From positions 4,687,501-4,751,500 of the forward strand of contig NC_092616.1 of assembly GCF_047663525.1 (NCBI RefSeq): DNA of 64,000 nucleotides, read 5' to 3'. This DNA is from Anas platyrhynchos. Taxonomy: Eukaryota; Chordata; Aves; Anseriformes; Anatidae. Positions within the stretch are counted from its first letter, which is position 1, and each line of letters begins with the position of its first letter. The notes beneath the pieces are model-generated. The model made no database searches, had not been told where the DNA came from, and was given only the letters and a program-made list of their open reading frames with translations. Position numbers and translations under genes: made by a program. Below, in pieces: positions 24,801 through 36,629 of the stretch.

Positions 24801-27800
24801 AGCGATGTTACCTAAGCAATGGGACCTTAGTGCGGGCACGTCAGTGCGGGAACCTCAGCGATATGACCTCAGCGTGGGAACCTCAGCGCGGGAACCTCAG
24901 CGATGTCACCGAGGCTATGTGACCTCAGCGTGGGAACCTCAGCGCGGGAACCTCAGCGATGTCACCGAGGCTATGTGACCTCAGTGCGGGAACCTCAGAG
25001 CGGGAAAAACAGCGCTGTGATCTCAGCGCGGGAACCTCAGCGATGTGACCTCAGCTATTGCAACACAGCGAGGGAAACTCAGTTATGTGACCTCAGCCGG
25101 GAACCTCAGCTCTGTGACCTCAGCTATGTGACCTCAGCTATGTGACCTCAGCGCGGGAACCTCAGTGATGTGACCTCAGCGCGGGAACCTCAGCGCGGGA
25201 ACCTCAGCGATGTGACTTCACCGTGGGAACCTCAGCGATGTGACCTCAGCGCGGGAACCTAAACAATGTGACCTCAGCGCGGGAATCTCAGCGATGTCAC
25301 CTAAGCGATGTGACATCAGCGCGGGAACATCAGCGACGTGACCAAAGCGTGGGAACCTCTGCGCGGGAACCTCAGCTCCGTGACCTCAGCACGGGAACCT
25401 AAACAATGTGACCTCAGCGCGGGAACGTCAGAAGTGTGACCTCACAGCGGGAACCTCAGCAGTGTGACCTCAGCGCGGGAACCTCACCAGTGTGACCTCA
25501 GCGCGGGAACCTCAGCGTAGGAACCTCACCAGTGTGACCTCAGCACGGGAATCTCAGCGATGTGATCTCAGCACTGTGAGCTCAGCCCGGGAACCTCAGC
25601 GTTGTGATATCAGCGCGGGAACCTAAACGCGGGAACATCAGCGATGTGATATCAGCGCGGGAACCTCAGTGCAGGAATCTCAGCGATGTGACCTCAGCGC
25701 GGGAACCTCAGCACGGGAAACTCAGCGATGTCAAGTAAGTTATGGGACACCAGCGCGGGAACCTCAGCGATGTGACCAAAGCGTGGGAACCTCAGCGCCG
25801 GAACCTCAGCTCTGTGACCTCAGCGCAGGAACCTAAACAATGTCACCTCAGCGCGGGAACCTCATTGTGGGAACCTCAGCAGTGTCACATCAGCGCGGGA
25901 ACCTCAGCGTAGGAACCTCAACAGTGTGACCTCACAGCGGGAAACTCAGCGATGTGACCTCAGCGATGTGACCTCATCGCGGGAACGTCAGCGACGTGAC
26001 CAAAGCGTGGGAACCTCAGCTCTGTGACCTCAGCTATGTGACCTCAGCGAGGGAAACTCAGATATGTGACCTCAGCCGGGAACCTCAGTGATGTGACCTC
26101 AGCTATGTGACCTCAGCTATGTGACCAAAGCGTGGGAACCTCAGCGTGGGAACCTCAGCAGTGTCACGTCAGCACGGGAAGCTCAGCGTAGGAACCTCAA
26201 CAGTGTGACCTCACAGTGGGAACCTCAGCGATGTGACCTCAGCGCGGGAACCTCAGCGACGTGACCAAAGCGTGGGAACCTCTGCGTGGGAACCTCAGCT
26301 CTGTCACCTCAGCGCGGGAACCTAAACAATGTGACCTCAGCGCGGGAACCTCAGCGTGGGAACCTCAGTAACGTGAGCTCAGCGCGGGAACGTAAACAAT
26401 GTGACCTCAGCGCGGAAACCTCAGCACGGGAACCTCAGCGTTACGACCTCAGCACGGGAACCACAGCGTTGTGACCTCAGCGCAGGAAACTCAGCGTTGT
26501 GACCTCAGCGTGGGAAACTCAGCGCTGTGACCTCAGCGCGGGAACCTCAGCGATGTGACCTCAGCGCAGGATCCTCAGATCTGTGACCTCAGCTCTGTGA
26601 CCTCAGCGCGGGAAACTCAGCGATGTGACCTCAGCGTGGGAACCTCAGTGCGGGAACCTCAGCGCGGGAACCTCAGCGCGGGAACCACAGCGCTGTGACC
26701 TTAGCGCGGGAACCTCAGAGTGGAAACCTCAGCAGTGTGACCTCAGCTATGTGATCTCAGCGCTGGAAACTCAGCGATGTGACCTCAGAGCGGGAACCAC
26801 AACGCTGTGACCTCAGCGCGGGATCCTCAGCGATGTGACCTCAGCGTGGGCACCTCAGCACGGGAACCTCAGCGATGTGACCTCAGCGTGGGAACCTCAG
26901 CGTGGGAACCTCATTAATGTGAGTTCAGCGCGGGAACCAAAACAATGTGACCTCAGTGCGGGAACCTCAGAGTGGGAACCTCAGCAGTGTCACGTCAGCG
27001 CGGGAACCTCAGGTAAGGAACCTCAACAGTGTGACCTCACAGCGGGAACCTCAGCGATGTGACCTCAGCGATGTGACCACAGCGCGGAAACCTCAGCGAT
27101 GTGATATCAGCGCAGTAACCTCAGCACGGGAACCTCAGTGATGTGAGCTCAGCACGGGAACCTCAGCGCTGTGAGCTCAGCGCGGGAACCTCAGCGTTGT
27201 GATATCAGCGCAGGAACCTCAGCGCGGGAACATCAGCGATGTGATATCAGCGCGGGAACCTCAGCGCATGAATCTCAGCGATGCGACCTCAGCGCGGGAA
27301 CCTCAGCGTAGGAACCTCAACAGTGTGACCTCACAGTGGGAACCTCAGCAATGTGACCTCTATGATGTGACCTCAGCGAGGGAACCTCAGCGACGTGACC
27401 AAAACGTGGGAACCTCAGCGATGTGACCTCAGCGCGGGAACCTCAACGCGGGAACCTCAGAGATGTGACCTCAGCTATGTGACCTCAGCGCGGGAACCTC
27501 AGTGATGTGACCTCATCGTGGGAACCTCAGAGCGGGAAGCTCAGCGATGTGACTTCACCATGGGAACCTCAGCGATCTGACCGCAGCGCGGGAACATCAG
27601 CGATGTGACCTCAGCGCGGGAACCTAAACAATGTGACCTCAGCGCGGGAACCTCAGCAGTGTGACCTCACAGCGGGAACCTCAGAGTGGGAACCTCAGCG
27701 ATGTGACCGCAGCGCGGGAACCTCAGCGCTGTGACCTCAGCGCGGGAACCTCAGCGATGTGACCAAAGCGTGGGAACCACAGCGCGGGAACCTCAGCTCT

Positions 27801-28906
27801 GTGACCTCAGCGCGGGAACCTAAACAATGTGACCTCAGCGCGGGAACCTCAGTGTGGGAACCTCAGCCGTGTCACGTCAGCGCGGGAACCTCAGCGACAT
27901 TACCAAAGCGTGGTAACCACAGCGCGGGCACCTCAGCTCTGTGACCTCAGCGCGGGAACCTGAGCGATGTGACCTCAGCGAGGGAACCTCAGCGTGGGAA
28001 CCTCAGCAATGTCACGTGAGCGCGGGAACCTCAGTGCGGGAACCTCAGTGATGTGAGCTCAGCGCGGGAACCTCAGCGATGTGACCTCAGCGCGGGAACC
28101 TCAGCGTTGTGACCTCAGTGCGGGAACCTCAGCGATGTGATATCAGCGCGGGAACCTCAGCAGTGTGACCTCAGTGCGGGAACCTCAGCGATGTGACCTC
28201 AGTGCGGGAACCTCAGCGATGTGACCTCAGCGCGGGAACCTCAGCAGTGTGACCTCAGCGCGGGAACCTCAGCGTTGTGACCTCAGTGCGGGAACCTCAG
28301 CGATGTGACCTCAGCGCGGGAACCTCAGCAGTGTGACCTCAGCGCGGGAACCTCAGCGTGGGAACCTCAGCGATGTGACCTCAGCGCGGGAACCTCAGCG
28401 CAGGAACCTCAGCGATGTGAACTCAGCTATGTGACCTCAGCGCGGGAACCTCAGCGTAGGAACCTCAACAGTGTGTCCTCACAGCGGGAACCTCAGTGAT
28501 GTGACCTCAGCGATGTGACCTCATCGCGGGAACGTCAGCGACGTGACCAAAGCGTGGGAACCTCAGCGATGTGACCTCAGCACGGGAAACTCAGCGCAGG
28601 AACCTCAGCGATGTGACCTCAGCTATGTGACCTCAGCTATGTGACCTCAGCGCGGGAACCTCAGTGATGTGACCTCAGCGCGGGAACCTCGGCGCGGGAA
28701 CCTCAGCTCTGTGAATTCAGCGCGGGAACTTAAACAAAGAGACCTCAGCGCGGGAACCTCAGCGTGGGAACCTCAGCAGTGTCACGTCAGCACGGGAAGC
28801 TCAGCGTAGGAACCTCAACAGTGTGACCTCACAACGGGAACCTCAGCGATGTGACCACAGCGCTGTGACCTTAGTGCGGGAACCTCAGCGCGGGAACATT
28901 AGCGCT

Positions 28907-30725
28907 GTGACCTCAGTGCGGGAACCTCAGCGCAGGGATCTCAGCACTGTGACCTCAGTGCGGGAACCTCAGCGCAGGGATCTCAGCGATGTGACCAAAG
29001 CGCGGGAACCTCAGCGCTGTGACCTCAGCGCGGGAACCTCAGCGATCTGACCTCAGTGCGGGCACCTCAGCTCGGGAAACTCAGCGCTGTGACCTCAGCG
29101 CGGGAACCTCAGCGCGGGAACCTCAGCGATGTGACCTCAGCGCAGGAACCTCAGCGTTGTGACCTCAGCGTGGGAACCTCAGCGATGTGACCTCAGCGCA
29201 GGAACCTCAGCGTTGTGACCTCAGCGTGGGAACCTCAGCGCTGTGACCTCAGTGCGGGAACCTCAGCGTGGGAACCTCAGCACTGTGACCTCAGTGAAGG
29301 AACCTCAGCTCAGGAATCTCATCGATGTGACCTCAGCGCGGGAACCACAGCGATGTGACCTCAGCGCGGGAACCTTAGCGCAGGAATCTCAGCGATGTGA
29401 CCTCAGCGTGGGAACCTCAGCGATGTCACCTAAGCGATGTGACCTCAGCGCGGGAACCTCAGCTCTGTGACCTCAGCGCGGGAACCTAAACAATGTGACC
29501 TCAGCGCGGGAACCTCAGCGTGGGAACCTCAGCAGTGTCACGTCAGCGCGGGAACCTCAGCGTAGGAACCTCAACAGTGTGACCTCACAGCGGGAACCTC
29601 AGCAATGTGACCTCAACGATATTACCTCAGCGCGGGAACCTCAGCGCTGTGACCAAAGCGTGGGAACCTCAGCGATGTGACCTCAGCACGGGAACCTCAA
29701 CGCGGGAACCTCAGAGATGTGACCTCAGCTATGTGACCTCAGCGCGGGAAACTCAGTGATGTGACCTCAGCGCGGGAACCTCGGCGATATGACCTCAGCA
29801 ATGTGACCGCACCACAGGAACCTCAGCGATGTGACCTCAGTGCCGGAACCTCAGGGATGTCACCTAAGCGCGGAAACCTCGGCCGGGGAACCTCAGCGCT
29901 GTGAGCTCAGCGCGGGAACCTCAGCGTTGTGATATCAGCGCGGGAACCTCAGCGCGGGAACATCAGCGATGTGATATCAGCGCGGGAACCTCAGCGCAGG
30001 AATCTCAGCGATGCGACCTCAGCGCGGGAAACTCAGCGCAGGAATCTCAGCAATGTGACCTCAGCGTAGGAACCTCAGCGCTGTGACCTCAGTGAGGGAA
30101 CCTATACAATGTGACCTCAACGCGGGAACCTCTGCCTGGGAACCTCAGCAGTGTGACCTCAGCGCAGGAACCTAAGCGCTGTGAGCTCAGTGCGGGAACC
30201 TCAGCGCGGGAACCTCAGCGCTGTGACCTCAGCGCGGGAACCTCAGCGATGTCACCTAAGCGATGGGACCCCAGCGCGGGAACCACAGCGATGTGACCTC
30301 AGCGCGGGAACCTCAGCAGTGTGACCTCAGCGCGGGAACCTCAGTGTGGGAACCTCAGCGATGTTACCTAAGCAATGGGACCTTAGTGCGGGCACGTCAG
30401 TGCGGGAACCTCAGCGATATGACCTCAGCGTGGGAACCTCAGCGCGGGAACCTCAGCGATGTCACCGAGGCTATGTGACCTCAGCGTGGGAACCTCAGCG
30501 CGGGAACCTCAGCGATGTCACCGAGGCTATGTGACCTCAGTGCGGGAACCTCAGAGCGGGAAAAACAGCGCTGTGATCTCAGCGCGGGAACCTCAGCGAT
30601 GTGACCTCAGCTATTGCAACACAGCGAGGGAAACTCAGTTATGTGACCTCAGCCGGGAACCTCAGCTCTGTGACCTCAGCTATGTGACCTCAGCTATGTG
30701 ACCTCAGCGCGGGAAGCTCAGTGAT
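28907..30725 (+). repeat. 1,819-bp tandem duplication, copy 1
   Basis: The sequence repeats at a constant offset of 1,819 bp; landmarks are 29,243/31,062, 29,495/31,314, 29,901/31,720 and 30,459/32,278. Both copies end in the unusual variant GCGGGAAGCTCAGTGATG (30,708 and 32,527), where sister copies read GGAACCTCAGTGATG. The duplication occurs only in higher-order copy II, so it arose after the large units were formed. Confidence 0.87.
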
Positions 30726-32544
30726 GTGACCTCAGTGCGGGAACCTCAGCGCAGGGATCTCAGCACTGTGACCTCAGTGCGGGAACCTCAGCGCAGGGAT
30801 CTCAGCGATGTGACCAAAGCGCGGGAACCTCAGCGCTGTGACCTCAGCGCGGGAACCTCAGCGATCTGACCTCAGTGCGGGCACCTCAGCTCGGGAAACT
30901 CAGCGCTGTGACCTCAGCGCGGGAACCTCAGCGCGGGAACCTCAGCGATGTGACCTCAGCGCAGGAACCTCAGCGTTGTGACCTCAGCGTGGGAACCTCA
31001 GCGATGTGACCTCAGCGCAGGAACCTCAGCGTTGTGACCTCAGCGTGGGAACCTCAGCGCTGTGACCTCAGTGCGGGAACCTCAGCGTGGGAACCTCAGC
31101 ACTGTGACCTCAGTGAAGGAACCTCAGCTCAGGAATCTCATCGATGTGACCTCAGCGCGGGAACCACAGCGATGTGACCTCAGCGCGGGAACCTTAGCGC
31201 AGGAATCTCAGCGATGTGACCTCAGCGTGGGAACCTCAGCGATGTCACCTAAGCGATGTGACCTCAGCGCGGGAACCTCAGCTCTGTGACCTCAGCGCGG
31301 GAACCTAAACAATGTGACCTCAGCGCGGGAACCTCAGCGTGGGAACCTCAGCAGTGTCACGTCAGCGCGGGAACCTCAGCGTAGGAACCTCAACAGTGTG
31401 ACCTCACAGCGGGAACCTCAGCAATGTGACCTCAACGATATTACCTCAGCGCGGGAACCTCAGCGCTGTGACCAAAGCGTGGGAACCTCAGCGATGTGAC
31501 CTCAGCACGGGAACCTCAACGCGGGAACCTCAGAGATGTGACCTCAGCTATGTGACCTCAGCGCGGGAAACTCAGTGATGTGACCTCAGCGCGGGAACCT
31601 CGGCGATATGACCTCAGCAATGTGACCGCACCACAGGAACCTCAGCGATGTGACCTCAGTGCCGGAACCTCAGGGATGTCACCTAAGCGCGGAAACCTCG
31701 GCCGGGGAACCTCAGCGCTGTGAGCTCAGCGCGGGAACCTCAGCGTTGTGATATCAGCGCGGGAACCTCAGCGCGGGAACATCAGCGATGTGATATCAGC
31801 GCGGGAACCTCAGCGCAGGAATCTCAGCGATGCGACCTCAGCGCGGGAAACTCAGCGCAGGAATCTCAGCAATGTGACCTCAGCGTAGGAACCTCAGCGC
31901 TGTGACCTCAGTGAGGGAACCTATACAATGTGACCTCAACGCGGGAACCTCTGCCTGGGAACCTCAGCAGTGTGACCTCAGCGCAGGAACCTAAGCGCTG
32001 TGAGCTCAGTGCGGGAACCTCAGCGCGGGAACCTCAGCGCTGTGACCTCAGCGCGGGAACCTCAGCGATGTCACCTAAGCGATGGGACCCCAGCGCGGGA
32101 ACCACAGCGATGTGACCTCAGCGCGGGAACCTCAGCAGTGTGACCTCAGCGCGGGAACCTCAGTGTGGGAACCTCAGCGATGTTACCTAAGCAATGGGAC
32201 CTTAGTGCGGGCACGTCAGTGCGGGAACCTCAGCGATATGACCTCAGCGTGGGAACCTCAGCGCGGGAACCTCAGCGATGTCACCGAGGCTATGTGACCT
32301 CAGCGTGGGAACCTCAGCGCGGGAACCTCAGCGATGTCACCGAGGCTATGTGACCTCAGTGCGGGAACCTCAGAGCGGGAAAAACAGCGCTGTGATCTCA
32401 GCGCGGGAACCTCAGCGATGTGACCTCAGCTATTGCAACACAGCGAGGGAAACTCAGTTATGTGACCTCAGCCGGGAACCTCAGCTCTGTGACCTCAGCT
32501 ATGTGACCTCAGCTATGTGACCTCAGCGCGGGAAGCTCAGTGAT
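30726..32544 (+). repeat. 1,819-bp tandem duplication, copy 2
   Basis: Second copy of the 28,907-30,725 segment. Beyond it the sequence continues as in copy I after 14,700, which places the duplication breakpoint close to 32,544. Confidence 0.87.
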
Positions 32545-35500
32545 GTGACCTCAGCGCGGGAACCTCAGCGCGGGAACCTCAGCGATGTGACTTCACCGTG
32601 GGAACCTCAGCGATGTGACCTCTGCGAGGGAACCTCAGCGATGTGACCAAAGCATGGGAACCTCAGCGCGGGAACCTCAGCTCTGTGACCTCAGCGCGGG
32701 AACCTAAACAATGTGACCTCAGCGCGGGAATCTCAGCGATGTCACCTAAGCGATGTGACATCAGCGCGGGAACATCAGCGACGTGACCAAAGCGTGGGAA
32801 CCTCTGCGCGGGAACCTCAGCTCTGTGACCTCAGCACGGGAACCTAAACAATGTGACCTCAGCGCGGGAACATTAGCGTGGGAACCTCAGTAATGTGAGC
32901 TCAGCGCGGGAACCTAAACAATGTGACCTCAGCGTGGGAACCTCAGAGTGGGAACCTCAGCAGTGTCACGTCAGCGTGGGAACCTCAGCGTAGGAACCTC
33001 AACAGTGTGACCTCACAGTGGGAACCTCAGTGATGTGACCTCAGTGCCGGAACCTCAGCGATGTCACATAAGCGTGGGAACCTCAGCACGGGAAACTCAG
33101 TGATGTGAGCTCAGTGTGGGAAACTCAGCGTTGTGACCTCAGCGATGTGACCGCACCACGGGAACCTCAGCGTTGTGACCTCAGTGCCGGAACCTCCGGG
33201 ATGTCACCTAAGCGCGGAAACCTCGGCCGGGGAACCTCAGCGCTGTGAGCTCAGCGCGGGAACCTTAGCGTTGTGATATCAGCGCGGGAACCTCAGCGCG
33301 GGAACATCAGCGATGTGATATCAGCGCGGGAACCTCAGCGCAGGAATCTCAGAAATGCGACCTCAGCGCGGGAAACTCAGTGCAGGAATCTCAGCAATGT
33401 GACCTCAGCGTAGGAACCTCAGCTCTGTGACCTCACTGAGGGAACCTATACAATGTGACCTCAACGCGGGAACCTCTGCCTGGGAACCTCAGCAGTGTGA
33501 CCTCAGTGCGGGAACCTTAGCGCGGGCACGTCAGTGCGGGAACCTCAGCGATATGACCTCAGCGTGGGAACCAGAGCGCTGTGACCTCAGCGCGGGAACA
33601 TCAGCGCGGGAATCTCAGCGATGTCACCTAAGCGATGTGACCTCAGCACAGGAACCTCAGCTCTGTGACCTCAGCGCGGGAAGCTCAGCGTTGTGACCTC
33701 AGCGCGGGAACCTCAGCGATGTGACCAAAGCGTGGGAACCACAGCGCAGGAACCTCAGCTCTGTGACCTCAGCGCGGGAACCTAAACAATGTGACCTCAG
33801 CGCGGGAACCTCAGCGTGGGAACCTCAGCGTGGGAACCTCAGCAATGTCACGTCAGCACGGGAAGCTCAGCGTAGGAACCTCAACAGTGTGACCTCACAG
33901 CGGGAACCTCAGCGATGTGACCTCAGCGCGGGAACCTCAGCGATGTCACCTAAGCGATGTGTCCTCAGCGCGGGAACATCAGCGACGTGACCAAAGCGTG
34001 GGAACCTCAGCACGGAAACCTCAGTAATGTGAGCTCAGCGCAGGAACCTAAACAATGTGACCTCAGCGCGGGAACCTCAGCGTTGTGACCTCAGCGCGGG
34101 AAACTCAGCGCTGTGACCTCAGCGCGGGAACATCAGCGATGTGATATCAGCGCGGGAACCTCAGTGCGGGAACCTCAGCGATGTGACCTCAGCGCGGGAT
34201 CCTCAGCTCTGTGACCTCAGCTCTGTGACCTCTGCTCGGGAAACTCAGCGATGTGACCTCAGCGCAGGAACCTCAGCGATGTCACCTAAGAGATGGGACC
34301 CCAGCGCGGGCACCTCAGCGCGGGAATCTCAGCGATGTGACCTCAGCGTGGGAACCTCTGCACGGGAACCTCAGCTCTGTTAAGTCAGCGCGGGAACCTA
34401 AACAATGTGACCTCAGCATGGGAACCTCTGCGCGGGAACCTAAACAATATGACCTCACAGCGGGAACCTCAGCGTGGGAACCTCAGCAGTGTCACGTCAG
34501 TGTGGGAACCTCAGCGTAGGAACCTCAACAGTGTGACCTCACAGTGGGAAACTCAGTGATGTGACCTCAGTGCCTGAACCTCAGCGATGTCACATAAGCA
34601 TGGGAACCTCAGCACGGGAAACTCAGTGATGTGAGCTCAGCGCGGGAACCTCAGCGCTGTGACCTCAGCAATGTGACTGCACCACGGGAACCTCAGCGAT
34701 GTGACCTCAGTGCCGGAACCTCAGGGATGTCACCTAAGCGCGGAAACCTCGGCCGGGGAACCTCAGCGCTGTGAGCTCAGCGCGGGAACCTCAGCGTTGT
34801 GATATCAGCGCGGGAACCTCAGCGCGGGAACATCAGCGATGTGATATCAGCGCGGGAACCTCAGCGCAGGAATCTCAGAGATGCGACCTCAACGCGGGAA
34901 ACTCAGCGCAGGAATCTCAGCAATGTGACCTCAGCGTAGGAACCTCAGCGCTGTGACCTCAGTGAGGGAACCTATACAATGTGACCTCAACGCAGGAACC
35001 TCTGCATGGGAACCTCAGCAGTGTGACCTCAGCGCGGGAACCTAAGCGCTGTGAGCTCAGTGCGGGAACCTCAGAGCGGGAACCTCAGCGCTGTGACCTC
35101 AGCGCGGGAACCTCAGCGATGTCACCTAAGCGATGGGACCCCAGCGCGGGAACCACAGCGATGTGACCGCAGCGTGGGAACCTCAGCACGGGATCCTCAG
35201 TGATGTGAGCTCAGCGCGGGAACCTCAGCGCTGTGATATCAGCGCAGGAACCTCAGCGCATGAATCTCAGCGATGCGACCTCAGCGCTGGAACCTCAGCG
35301 TAGGAACCTCAACAGTGTGACCTCAGCGCGGGAACCTCAGCAATGTGACCTAAACAATGTGACCTCAGCACGGGAACCTCAACGCGGGAACCTCAGCGAT
35401 GTGACCTCAGCTATGTGACCTCTGCGCGGGAAACTCAGTGATTTGACCTCAGCGCAGGAACCTCAGCTCTGTGGCCTCAGCTATGTGACCTCAGCACGGG

Positions 35501-35558
35501 AAACTCAGTGATGTGACCTCAGCGCGGGAACCTCAGAGCGGGAACCTCAGCGATGTGA

Positions 35559-35563
35559 CCGCA
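35559..35563. repeat. Target-site duplication CCGCA, left of LTR copy 2
   Basis: Same 5-bp target sequence as at the first solo LTR, in the same satellite context. Identical flanks indicate a copied insertion and not an independent one. Confidence 0.9.
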
Positions 35564-36624
35564 TGTCGTGGTTCCGCTCGAGTGGGCAGCCGAGCTCCAC
35601 CACAGCCGCTCTCTCACTCCCCCTCCTCAAAGAGGAATGGGGAGAAAATATGTGAAAGGGGCTCAAGGATTGAGACAAGGACGAGAAAAACACGCAATAA
35701 TTAGTGTAACGGGCAAACCAGACTCAGCATAAGAAGACAGATACTAAGATTTATTGCTCATTACTAACAAGCTAAAGAAGTGAGAAACAAAGGAAAGAAA
35801 CCAAAAGCACCTCCCCCCCCCATCCACCCTCTTCCACCTCCTCCCCCCGAGCGGCGCAGGGGAACGGGGGAATAGGGGTTATGGTCAGTCTACAGCACTT
35901 CTTCTCTGCCGCTCCTTCTCGGTCACTCTCGTCCCCTGTGCTGTGGGGTCCCACCCACGGGATGCAGTCCTTGACGAACTGATCCGGCGTGGGCTTCCCA
36001 CAGGCAGCAGCTCTTCCAGAACTGCTCCAGATATGGGTCCGTACCACGGCATCCATCCCTCAGGAGAAAAATGCTCCAACCTGGCTCCCCTACGGGCAGC
36101 AGCTCCTGCCAGATCACCTGCTCCTGCGTGGTCTCCTCTCCACGTGCTACAGGTCCGGCCCGGAATCTGCTCCGGTAGGGGTCTTCCACAGGCAGCAGCC
36201 TCCGTCCGTGCAGGGCCACCTGCTCCACCGTGGTCTCCTCCACGGGCTGCAGCGTGAAACCCTGCTCCACCGTGGTACTCCATGGGCTGCAGGGGGACAT
36301 CCTGCTTCACCATGGTCCTCACCACAGGCCGCAGGGGACTTCTGCTCCGGCGCCTGGAGCACCTCTCCCCCTCCTTCTACACTGACCTTGGCACCTGCAA
36401 GGCTGTTTCTCACTCCCTTGACTCTCCCGGCTGCTGTGTGGCGCAGCGTTTTTTTCCCTGTCTTAAATATGCTCTCACAGAGGCGCAAAACAACATCGCT
36501 TATTGGCTCAGATCTGGAAAACAACGGGGCCCTTCCCAAACATGGGGCGGCTTCTAGATCTTTCTTACAGAAACCACCCCTATGGCCCCCTGCTACCAAA
36601 ACCTTGCCACGTAAACCCACTACA
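35564..36624 (-). mobile_element. Solo LTR of an avian ERVL-type retrovirus, copy 2
   Basis: This is a 1,061-bp copy of the LTR at 17,746-18,805, in the same minus-strand orientation with the same termini and target duplication. The only difference I found by eye is one extra C in the cytosine run near 35,813. Open frames predicted from both copies translate identically outside that run. Near identity over 1 kb, together with identical satellite flanks, means it was duplicated with the surrounding satellite. Confidence 0.88.
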
Positions 36625-36629
36625 CCGCA
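36625..36629. repeat. Target-site duplication CCGCA, right of LTR copy 2
   Basis: Right-hand 5-bp duplication; the satellite resumes in the same phase as after the first LTR copy. Confidence 0.9.

Larger units (their letters stand above)
10598..26624 (+). repeat. Higher-order repeat unit, full copy I (16.0 kb)
   Basis: The unit is bounded by a distinctive block that recurs at 10,598, 26,625 and 44,248. Inside it, recognisable blocks follow in a fixed order; examples are at 10,808, 11,172, 11,802, 12,348, 12,866, 13,496, 13,902, 14,460, 15,637, 15,931, 16,351, the solo LTR at 17,746, then 20,299, 20,663, 21,251, 22,343, 23,042, 23,673 and 24,903. The same order recurs in copy II. Length differences between copies are mostly multiples of 14 bp. 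The unit boundary is my choice of landmark, since a tandem array has no natural start. Confidence 0.85.
18811..35558 (+). repeat. 14/28-bp satellite array, middle segment
   Basis: The same head-to-tail 14-bp satellite continues between the two solo LTRs, without genes or other insertions. It spans the end of higher-order copy I (to about 26,624) and the first part of copy II, including the private 1,819-bp duplication at 28,907-32,544. Near 21,700-22,000 a short local duplication of the CACGTGAGCGCGGG-containing block (compare 21,505 and 21,772) is seen only in copy I. Confidence 0.97.

Noticed and set aside
17746..36624. The two LTRs as the 5' and 3' LTRs of one provirus
   Set aside because: The DNA between them is pure satellite, and each LTR has its own pair of CCGCA target duplications, so they are two copies of a solo LTR.
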